Assembly (NCBI GenBank): GCA_030685235.1
Contig: MU839308.1
Span: forward strand, 1-29,965
DNA: 29,965 bases
Origin: Copromyces sp. CBS 386.78
Taxonomy: Eukaryota; Ascomycota; Sordariomycetes; Sordariales; Sordariaceae
Reading direction: 5' to 3'
The position numbers were made by a program, and so were the translations under genes. Below, piece after piece: positions 20,555-29,965 of this stretch (the stretch's first letter is position 1; every line of letters starts with the position of its first letter). Under the pieces are notes generated by a model, which did not search any database, was not told where the DNA came from, and saw nothing but the letters and a program-made list of their open reading frames with translations.

Positions 20555-21419
20555 CCCCGGATTAAAAAAAGCTATATAATTAATTAATAATATATAAAAC
20601 GATTAAAATACTTATTAATTATTTAATCTACTTTATAAAAGCTTCTATAGCCGCTACTACTCTATACGGCGACTTTTTTAATCCTCCGTACCCCGTATTT
20701 CCCGCTAATACCAGTTAATCCGCTCTTACTTCTATTAATAGCGGCTAGTCTACTTTTAATTGCCGGCCCATTATTACTTTATATTACTTTTTTATAACGA
20801 TTTAATCTAGTAGCGCCAGTTTATTTAAGTAGTTCTTATAGAACTTCTATACCGCCTCCGGGTATATTATAACGTTAGCCCGTTTCTACTAATTTAATAT
20901 ATATAGCGGTGCCTATAGGACGTAGTATTCTTATTATCTATTTTCTAAGTTCCGTTTATAATTACTTATATTATTAAAATTCTATTCAATAGATTTTTTC
21001 TTATTATTTATCTATTTTATAATCTTCCTTTAATTTATTTTTACGTCCCCTTTAATACATTTTTCTTAAAATTTTATTTTATTAATATAGAATATAGGAT
21101 TATATTTTATATTAATTACGAATTGAAGAGTAATTATATAGTTATTAGCTTTTAGGATTTCGAATAGTCTTTCCCGGAACGGAATTAATTTAGCGTACAA
21201 TCTTCTAATTTTAAAGTTTTTTATATTTAGTAAAACTTTATCCCCGATTTTATATTATAGGGCGTCCGATTTCTTTTCGTTAGTATTATCTTCGTATTAC
21301 TTTTACGCTTCCTTTACTTTAATTATTATATAGTTTAAAACCGTTTTAAAATTAGTTAACGATTTTAATAGCTTTAAAATACTTATTTTATTAGGTTTTT
21401 AATATTTCTAGGGGGTACG

Positions 21420-21930
21420 GCGTAGCGGGCTCGACCCCTATCCGGGGATAGAATTTATAATTAGTAAAAAATAGCGAAATTCCTGTTACTTTTAAAATTA
21501 AATTATTAGTAGTAAATTCCACTATTAGTAATTAATTGATTTAATTATTTTATATTTAATTAATAAAGGTTCGTAAGTATTTTTCTATTTCTACGTTAAT
21601 ACGTTCCGTTTGCCCGTTTATAATTAGATAAAAAGTGGAAGAGGGTATAAAGTTAATTTCTAATTTCGTTAATAATATTTTTTAAAATTACAAAATAAAT
21701 TAAGAACCCCGATCGGATATAATAATATTAAGTAAACTATAGATATTATAGACCCGTTCTATAAAATAGTCTATTAATTCCTCTATAATTAATTCTATTA
21801 TAGGGATAAAATACCGTATTTTTATTAATTTATTAATAATTACTGCGACGTATCGGAATATTTATTTACGGCGTTTATAGGGTGTTAATAGTATAATGTA
21901 ATCGATAGAAATATCTTTCTATAGAGCGAA
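21420..21930 (-). pseudogene. Gypsy integrase relic
   Basis: The minus strand reads NIIISDRGS followed by a stop where integrases have the DRG(S/T)QF motif (near 21701-21725). Next come NGQTERINVEIEKYLRTF (about 21565-21620) and GISLFFTNYKFYPRIGVEPA (about 21424-21484), all typical of Ty3/gypsy integrase and its C-terminal part. Several TAA/TAG stops interrupt the frame. The N-terminal zinc-binding part is too decayed to define. Confidence 0.8.
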
Positions 21931-23099
21931 AGGTATTAATAATAATTTTAAAAACCTATATAGCGTATATTATAATGGCTTCGTCTTTATATACGTTAAG
22001 CAAGTCTTATAATAGGTTTTTACTATATTATATATCCCTAATTAAAAGAAAGATTAGAAGAGAAAGCTATAAATCTTTTCCCTCTTTAAATACCCCGTTT
22101 TTAACGTATTATAAATACGGCGGATTAATTAGTAGTAGATTTTAACGTTTTTAGGATTAAGGAGAATTAAATTACAATAATAGATCCGGCTTTATATAAT
22201 ATAGTATTTTACGAACGAAAATTTTGTAAAGTTCCTTTTAACCTCCTTTAATTATATTCTCCTTATTAAGTCCGTTAAATAAGCGAATACGTTTTAGAGA
22301 AAGGTTAATTTTTTATAGGTTTTTATTATTAAATTATTAACTAACGTTTCGTTTATAGTTTTTAAATTATAAAAATAAATTATCCCGACGAAAATTTCTA
22401 GATCCCCTTTATTTTTTAGGACGTAGGAATTATTAATAAAAATGTCCTTTTTTAATAAAATTTTATTCTTTATTAAAAGGCGTTTATTACCTTCGTATTT
22501 CGGGATATTTTCCGGTTTGCGGTTTAATATATTAGGGTAGATTTATAGCGAGCCCGGTCGGTATTAAATAATAAAATTAAAGTAGGAGAGAAATTGTAAT
22601 TATTTTATATATTATAGTATTAATTATTTATTAATTATAAACGACTTTAATCCTTTATAATATATGAAAACTTCGAATAATTATTATATTCCTTCTAATT
22701 CTAGCTTCTACTCCTCTAATATTTTAATAATAATAAGTAATTCTTTATTATAAATATTTTATTATATTCCGCTAACGAATATTATTAATTAAAATAAATT
22801 ATTAATTATAATACCCTATTTTCATTGTATTAAGTGAGAATATTATTATAAGCCTAGTTTAAAATATTTATTTCTACGACTATTTATTTAGACTAATTAT
22901 AAATACGTAATATTAGTCCGTTAATAAAAATTCGTTTAAATACGTCGAAAGAGCATTAATATTAATCCTCTTACTTTTAATCTTTAACGGTCTTCTTTAT
23001 TAATTTATATAATAGTCTCGCTAAGATAGAAAAGTATTTATTAAACTGCCGATAGAAATTGGCGAATCCTAAGAAACGTTATAACGCCCTCTTAATATT

Positions 23100-23765
23100 T
23101 GGAGCCTCCTACGAAATAATTACTACTATTTTTTCTAGGTTTATTTCAATACTTCTAGGGGTAATAATAAATTTTAAATATTTAGTTCGTTTCGTATAGA
23201 AATTGTATTTATTAATATCGATTTGTAAGCCTGTGTTTATTATCCTCCGTAGGACTTCGTTAACGTACTTTACGTAGTTTTCTTCGTTTTCCGAATAGAC
23301 GAAGATATTATTAAGGTAAATAATAATATATATATTAAGGATATTATATAGGACGTTATTAATATAATTTTAAAACATCCCCGGTACTTCTTATAAATTA
23401 AATAAGTATATTAAGGATTCGAAAAGTTTAAAGCGGGTAATAAATATAGTAAATTATTTATAGCCCTCTTTTACCCGTATTTTATTAAATATATTAATTA
23501 TATTAAACTTAATAAAAATCTTTACTTTATAAATAGTATTAAAGGTTTCCTTAATTAATGGAATTAGATATTATATTTTTAAAATAACCTTATTAATATT
23601 ACGGTAATTAATGTAAATATAAATTCCTCCGCCCGGCTTTTATATTAATAAAATAAGTGAAGTGGCGGCGGATTAGGAGGGACGGATGAACTTCTTTTTA
23701 AAATTCTCGTTAATTTACTTTTTAATAACGGTAGTTTTAATAAATAATATCGGTCTAAGTTTAGC
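23100..23765 (-). pseudogene. Gypsy reverse-transcriptase relic
   Basis: Readable minus-strand motifs are KPGGGIYIYINYRNINKV (about 23590-23645) and YLNNIFVYSENEENYVKYVN (near 23265-23325), followed by YLKFIITPRSIEI (about 23150-23185). The active-site box reads YLNN instead of the family's YLDD, a change made by two G-to-A transitions on the coding strand, as RIP would cause. Stops interrupt the frame at several former Gln or Trp codons. Confidence 0.88.
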
Positions 23766-25699
23766 GTATAATAATTATTCTCCTAATTTAAATTCGATTT
23801 TATAATTGTATAAATAGTACGGGGGTATTTTATCGGCTAACGTAGGAAGAAAAGCGTCGATATATAATTAATAATAATCTATTAATATTTCTTTTATTTC
23901 TTCCTTAGTCTTTTAAAATTTATTTATTTTATTAAAGAATTTTTAAATATCTTCCTCTATTATTTTTATTAAGTAAATACAATAAATAGTTTTTTTATAG
24001 AGTAGTATGTCTTTAGTTGAATCCTTTATTAAAGCGATAAATTTAACGATTACCGCTACCTCCTTTTCTATTTCAAATCCGTACTTACCGGTTATATTAT
24101 TAATAAAAGAATAGAGGGAATATAGAAAATTATCTTTATACTTCTCCCTTTACCCTTTAATAATATTTTTTATAATTTCGTACGTAAGATCTATTTCCCG
24201 GAGCTTTAAAATAATAGTTAGCTTCTCTAATTAAATATAATTAATAATATATAATTAAAATTAGTCTTTTTCGTAAATAAAATTAAAGGTAGCGGTATTA
24301 AATTCTTTAATATTAATAAGGTTTATATTGTTTTTAATATACTTATTTATCCGAATATTAGTACGGCGCGTACTTACTAATATATATCTCTTATTAAATT
24401 TAATATATAGTTCGTATAGTATATTCCGCTTAATTAGTACGAAGACGGTAGTAATATTTATAATACTTTATATTTTTATATTTACGTAATATATAATAAA
24501 AGTTTATAATAGAACTATTAATAATATTTTAGTGGGAGAATTAGAAATTTATTCTTTAAATCTTTTATTTTTAAATTAAAGAACTTTAATAAATTAATTT
24601 TCAATTTCTCCGTACTAAACCGCCTCTTTATAGAAATAGCCCTTAGGGACGTAAAGAAGAGAGGAAGGGAATTTAAAATTATTTTAGGGAAGTACTTTTT
24701 TATAAATGTAAGTAGCTATAATAGAGATAAGGTTAGAAAGGGTTTAGGGTATTTTTATCTAATTATTAAGGAGCCCTATTAGTAAATAGCGGTCTTTATA
24801 ACTTAGGTAGTTAAAATATATATTACTTTTCTTATAGTCGATATATAATTTATAAAATTTTATTTAAAGGAACCTTAAAATAATCGGATATTTATTAGAA
24901 AAGTCGTAAATTAAAAAAGTAATAACTTTTTTATAATAATTTATCTATAGTTTTCTTATTACTTTTTTATTAATTATACTTTTAATATTTCCGTTTACGA
25001 ATACGAATTTTTTAAGACGAAGAAAGCGAAAACGGGGAAGATTATATTTCGTAATGAAAAAACGGTCAATAAATATAAATACGGAATATCTGTTATTAAT
25101 AAAGGAAATATAATAGTTTTTACGCGTACCGGTAATTACGTACGTAGATAATAAAATTGAATTTAGAATAATATTATTTAGTAATTAAATTTGTACTTCC
25201 TTTAAATTTATTAAAAGATCCTATTATTTTTATAATATAATTACCCGGTTCGGTTTTTATATACGATTAAGTATAGAAGTTAAATATTTTCCGGTTCGTT
25301 ATAATATTTACTGTCTGTAGCCGGTTTAATCGTAGGGGTTATAATTATATTGGCAGTTTTTATTAAATGGACTTCTGTAGGTTCCTACCTAATATTACTA
25401 TTATTATATTTATTTTTACCCTTCTTTTTTTTATTAATTAATTTACTGTTAGTACGAAGTTTATTACTTTAATTAATAGATCCGAAGTAATTATAGGCAA
25501 TATAATTTTACTAATTATAATAGTAGTAAAAGCCTTTTTCCCTTCGTTCTTTAAAAATTTCGGGGTTAAATATAGTAGAAAGATTTATAGAATTAAAATC
25601 TATTTAAGTTCTTCTTTAATTTACAGGTTTATCGGCCGTAATAGGAAGGGCTATTATAACGTTCTTAGAAGAGGAGCCTAAATTTTTAAAAGTACCCGC

Positions 25700-26300
25700 G
25701 ATTATTTTATTATAATAATCGGCGTCCTCTAACTTCCAATTAACCTTCTTTACGAACTTTAATTATATAATATAATTATTATCTTCGGGGAAATTTGAAA
25801 TAATTAAAATATTTTAAAATTATTTATTCAATTTATTACGAAGGTAATAAACCTTTATTATATCGTTGAGCCCGTATTTATTTATAAATTTAATAAATTC
25901 GATTTCGAAGCGTAGGAAAAGAGTACTACTTTAGTAGAAATTAATAAAGTATTTATTAGTATTTAATTTAATATTAATATTATTATATCAATTTATAAGG
26001 TATGTAAAGAAAATTTCGCCGGTTGCTTATAGTTACTTTTTAAACTCTTTAAAGAATTCTATAAAATTTTTTAGGCCGTCGTTTAATACTAAATGTAAAT
26101 TTAATCCTAGTCGGAATATTGCGCATACGATTTTAATTTATTCTATAGGGAAATAGAAGGAATTAAATTCCTATATAATCTTAATTTAATTTTATTATAA
26201 TTAAAAAGCGTTATAATATTTAATATTATTTTTATCCTCCCTAATAAAGATTGGAGGGTCTTTAATAATACGTTTAAAGGGTTAGAATATAATTATCGTA
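25700..26300 (-). pseudogene. Gypsy gag relic (retrotransposon gag-like domain)
   Basis: The minus strand shows KDPPIFIREDKNNIKYY, a fragment like the PxFxGED start of retrotransposon gag domains. It is followed by a readable FRLGLNLHLVLNDGLKNFIE segment, with RIP-type stops between blocks. The position upstream of pol and next to the 5' LTR agrees with gag. No zinc knuckle could be fixed. Confidence 0.55.
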
Positions 26301-27094
26301 ACCTTTTCGGGGGTATTAGAAGTTTCCAATATATTAAAGGGGGCCGTAATAAATATAATTATAATCCGCTATTATAGAATTATAAATATATATTATACTA
26401 CGTTTTATTATTCTATTATAGTATTATAATTTATAATAACTATCGAAAACGCCCTTTCTAATACTTTAATAATAGATTTGAAGGCTGGCTATTGGGCGAC
26501 GGTCCTAACGAAAACCTCGTAGTTTCGAAAAATTAAACGTAGCCGAATATCCTTTATAAGGCCGTTTATAAAATCCCGGATATTATAAATAATATTAACG
26601 AATTAAAGAAAAGCTATCCGATAAATTTTAATATTGGAAATTAAATTTTCGGTAAAAATATTAAAAAATTCCTTAAAGTCGAATAAGTTAAGGGAATTAT
26701 TTATTAATAAGCTAACTCCTTATCCTATTTCTTAAAGATTTAAAGCGATATAATCCGGTAGTAAAATATTATTACTATTATCATTATTATCGCTAGAATA
26801 ATAGTCGTAATTACTATTATCTTCTACAAAGAAATTAATTTATAATATAAGGAGGATTACCGCAATATAAAGGCGTAATTAAGGGGGACTATTATAATAT
26901 AAAAGCGTAATTATAATAATTAGACTACTACTTTTAGGGTCCGGTCCTAACGAATCTGCGGCTTAACGAGGCGATTTTATATATTGGGGTCCGCGATTCC
27001 TACGAAGCAATCCCGGTATAATTTTAAATTACGTAGTTTTTCGCCGCGCGATTTTAGGGGTCGAAAAGAGATATACGTATAAACGTAATAGTTT

Positions 27095-27420
27095 AAAAGT
27101 ATAATTAACTATTATAATACAAAGGTATAAAGTAGGTAAGAATATACGTAATTATACGAAGGAGTAAAAGGATAGGTTTAAGGGTGCGATCTTAAATTGG
27201 TTTTTATAGAGGCTAGTCTGGGAGATTAGCTCTATAGCAATCTTATAAGTATTATAGAACTAGTACAACTTATATAGCGATGGCGATAATAAAGCTATCG
27301 TAGCCTTCTATAAAGGCCATAATAGCTTTATACTATATTCGGAACTATAGCCTGATCCCTGGCTCTGATAGCTGCCAACCGCATGCTCTGAACCATTACA
27401 AGGCTAACCCTGTGATACTA
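27095..27420 (-). repeat. LTR of the gypsy element (right copy, 5' LTR)
   Basis: The direct-repeat partner of 20232-20554. It is the less mutated copy at its outer (right) end, for example ctgccaaccgcatgctctg at 27372-27390, where the left copy has T or A at many of these C or G positions. At its inner end it is the more mutated copy. The edges are approximate. Confidence 0.85.
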
Positions 27421-29573
27421 GCCTTATTTCTCCTTCTAAATCGTTAGATATAATAATTTTAAAATACCCTACTATTATTCCCCCAGCCTATTCTATCCTA
27501 AGTAATTTAATTATTATATTAATTATAGAACGTAAATCTAACCTCTTCCTTAATAACTTTCAATATTTATTCGCCCTAAATACAAATATTATATATTATC
27601 TAATATATACTAATAAAGGGTTTATATTTTTATAACCCTATAACGGCCCCCCAATTCTCAATATCGGGAATATCGCAATTACTCTTAACGGTATTAATAT
27701 TTATAAAATACTTACTATTATTAATAGTAAATAGGGCTACCTATTATTAAAAAATATTTATTATATTCCTAAGGCTATTTATAACCTTATTTCTATTTTG
27801 GCCTTTTAAAATAAGGGTTTTAATTTTACTATTTCAAAGGAAAGTCAATTCTATAGTATATCTAGTAACGAAATTAAATTTATTAATATAGAGTCCGGCG
27901 GCCTCTATTATTTCGATTAACCTACGTCTACCCTCCCCCCGGACGTTCGACGCGCCCTTACTATTTATTATATATTTAATAAATATTTATAAATATAATA
28001 TAACCCGTTTATTTACTTCGGCGAACGTAATATTAAAGTGCTTTAGAAAATATTAACCGATATCGTACTAATTAAGACTATTTATATATATAAGAATTAC
28101 GTAGCCGGCCGTCTTAAGTAAATGCCTTATAAAGGAAAAATTTGTTATAATATAAAATTTTTAAAATACGTTTACTTTAATATTAATAGGCCGTTTTAAT
28201 ATAAAAGCGTCTACGGAGAGTACTATTAATTATTTATTATAAACGACTTTACTTAATTCTACTAAATCTTTCCCCTCGTTTATAAATCCGACTTATTTAA
28301 TATATTTATTAAGTAGGTTAAAAGTATTAAACGATTAGAACGGCGTATTTATAATATTTATTTAAATCGAATAAGAGAAAATATTAATAACCGTTTAAAA
28401 TAATAGTACCTCGACTATAGTATAATTCTTTATTATACTATAACCGAATAATACTAATAAAATAGTATTATAGAAAAATTAAATAGTATTCTTTTCGAAC
28501 GTATTATTATCCTCCTATTCTAAATAGGGTTACTATTAAAATATTAGCCCTATTTATTCTAATCCGTTAATTATATTAAAAATAGATACCCTAATTTTAT
28601 TATTAGTAGAACCCTATATAAGGCCTAGTATAGTAATAAACTAGATTTCTCCTATTTATACGTATTTAATTTATATAATTACTACTATATCCCGGATTAT
28701 AAATACTATAATAAAATATTTCCTCCGGGTATTTATTATAAATTTTTTAATTATAATAATTTATACAATTATATTGTACTTACTAATTTCAATAAAGTCT
28801 TTATTACTACTAATATTATCTTTAATGAATAATTTATATATATTAATAATTAAACCGCCTATAAGTAGCCCAGAACTTAGGTTAGCCTACTAATAATTCC
28901 TTCCTTTCTCGGCTATAATCTAAAGGGAATTTCCTCTATTATATTATAACTAAGGGGAAATATTGAGGAGCCTATACTAAACGTAGAAACTCCTTGTACC
29001 CCCTATACTCCTAGGCTATAAAGGCGCTAGTAAAATATACCTAATAAAATATCGGATCCGCTATTATTACCCGCTCAACCGACTCCAATTCCAACCCCAA
29101 CTCCAGCCCCGCTATTATCACCGGTCTTTAATACTATCGTTATCGGAAGCGCCCTATACCTAGCCGACAATACCTATATCCAAACCGTCAATTCCAAATA
29201 CCCCGAATTACGTTTAAATACTTATACTACTACTCAACCCGAAGAAATCGCGTTCAAAGCTTCTACAGTCGATTTCTATATTGTATTCGCAGCTATAATT
29301 ACCGCTATAAATAAAGATGAAGCCCTATTTAAACTTAAGATTTATAAATAGGTTATAAAGGATACTTACGCTACAAAATAGTATTCTGCTATAAATAATA
29401 AATATAAATCTTTAATAAATAATCGGACTTAATCTTTAGTATTCCGGTTATTAAAATAAAAAATCTTATTTAAAATATAGGTATATAAAATTAAAATAAA
29501 CGTTAACGGCGAAATCCTTTGTTATAAAGTACGTTAGGTTGTCTGTAATTTCGAATAATAAAAGGGTAAAATA
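27421..29573 (+). mobile_element. Right part of the RIP-degraded Ty1/copia element (integrase to start of RT)
   Basis: The plus strand reads through a copia pol with RIP-type stops. It shows a pre-integrase-like region (about 27500-28000; for example ESGGLYYFD near 27892) and an integrase core with QNSIIEKLNSILFER (about 28461-28505), equivalent to the QNG-x-x-ER motif. Next come the IPDYKYYNKIFPPGIYYKFF block typical of the copia integrase C-terminus (about 28690-28750), a Pro-rich linker (PTPIPTPTPAP, near 29080), and the start of the reverse transcriptase (YSAINNKYKSLINNRT, then YKIKINVNGEILCYK, about 29370-29530). The RT is cut at about 29573 by another sequence. Protease motifs are not clear next to the gypsy junction. 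Confidence 0.85.
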
Positions 29574-29965
29574 GTGTTTCCTTGGGCGGAGCTGGATTAT
29601 GCCCACGGAAGACAGTGAAACACCATTTTGCCCAAGCTTGGAGATTTTACATTTATTTTTATATTATTTTATTTTTGTTTTTATTTATATTGATTTTCTT
29701 TATATCTTTATTTTATTTTATTTTTATTTATATTCATGTTCTTTATATCTATATTTTATTTTATTTTTATTTGTATTTTACTTTATTTATATCTTTATTT
29801 TATTTTATTTTCCTTTTTTTTCTTTATTTCCTTATCTTATTTTCTTTTTATTTTAATTTTTATCTTTATTTTTAATTTTTTATTTATTTATACTTTTATT
29901 TTTTCTTTCTTTCTCTTTTTCTTTTTCTTTTTCTTTTTCTTTTTCTTTTTCTTTTTCTTTTTCTT
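29574..29965. mobile_element. Non-RIPed insertion or repeat edge inside the copia RT
   Basis: At about 29574 the copia reading frame stops matching, and about 65 bp of normal composition follow (rich in CA and TG, which the neighbours lack). After that comes a long T-rich, pyrimidine-rich tract to the window end. The junction reads aatagTGTTTCC, so the new sequence could start with TG like an LTR. The 7-mers GTGTTTC and CTTGGGC each recur as reverse complements within 60 bp. Only one end is visible, so the class is unknown. Confidence 0.45.
29640..29965. repeat. T-rich low-complexity tract ending in a CTTTTT hexamer array
   Basis: From about 29640 the plus strand is T-rich with scattered ttta and tttat units, with almost no G. 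It passes into a regular ctttttctttttc array with a 6-bp period from about 29913 to the window end. The open frames here (Phe/Tyr/Leu/Ile only) are by-products of composition. Confidence 0.85.

Larger units (their letters stand above)
20232..27420 (-). mobile_element. RIP-degraded Ty3/gypsy LTR retrotransposon, nested in the copia element
   Basis: About 7.2 kb bounded by two direct repeats of about 320 bp. Read on the minus strand, the order is gag-like (about 26300-25700), reverse transcriptase (about 23765-23100) and integrase (about 21930-21420), which is the gypsy order. Every domain is broken by RIP-type TAA/TAG stops and D-to-N or G-to-R/S-type changes. A purine-rich ccgggg next to the left LTR (minus strand) could be the polypurine tract. 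The exact termini and target duplication are not resolved: tagcct occurs at 20226-20231 and 27419-27424, but it does not sit next to TG...CA ends. The element is dead. Confidence 0.85.

Noticed and set aside
17921..29573. CRISPR-like or tandem repeat array in the AT-rich block
   Set aside because: The repeats seen are the two LTRs and simple AT-rich similarity; there are no regularly spaced identical repeats, and the host is a eukaryote.
29582..29875. 97-codon Phe/Tyr/Leu/Ile ORF resembling a membrane protein
   Set aside because: It is a by-product of the T-rich low-complexity tract.

Overview
The window looks like chromosomal DNA of a filamentous ascomycete, probably a Sordariomycete. The evidence is short introns with GTAAGT-type donors and TGCTAAC-type branch sites, a HET-domain gene, a Ppo-type fatty-acid oxygenase, a fungal DUF2235 hydrolase, and transposon blocks degraded by repeat-induced point mutation (RIP). 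The blocks are AT-rich, almost free of CA/TG, full of TA, and still contain CpG. No database search was possible, so family names rest on motifs I could read.

Layout. (1) 1-3770: RIP-degraded, AT-rich DNA with two stop-poor relic reading frames that I do not recognise. (2) 3771-17920: an island of normal composition with four genes. These are a HET-domain gene (+, 4543-6759); a dioxygenase/P450 fusion of the Ppo family (-, 7754-11420, four exons); a DUF2235 (Tle1-like) alpha/beta-hydrolase gene (+, 13983-16807, three exons, the middle one only 15 nt); and a small coiled-coil gene (-, 17131-17598). HET and ppo converge; ppo and DUF2235 diverge across a 2.56 kb intergenic region. (3) 17920-29573: a second RIP block with nested retrotransposons. 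A Ty3/gypsy element (minus strand, about 7.2 kb, with two LTRs of about 320 bp) sits inside a Ty1/copia element (plus strand). The copia element is itself cut in its reverse-transcriptase region by a non-RIPed, pyrimidine-rich sequence that runs off the window (29574-29965).

How the genes may work together. The Ppo protein should oxygenate C18 fatty acids to oxylipins that influence fungal sporulation. Its P450-like half has Tyr where the heme-ligating Cys belongs, which points to the 10R-dioxygenase (PpoC) type. The divergent DUF2235 protein has a lipase-like nucleophile elbow. The HET protein belongs to a family that triggers cell death after non-self recognition. A functional link among the three is possible but is only inference. 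I found no clear evidence of a wholly new system. The most unusual points are the 15-nt exon, the lost P450 cysteine, the crossed RIP pattern of the two LTRs, the unmutated insertion at the right edge and the unidentified relic frame at the left.
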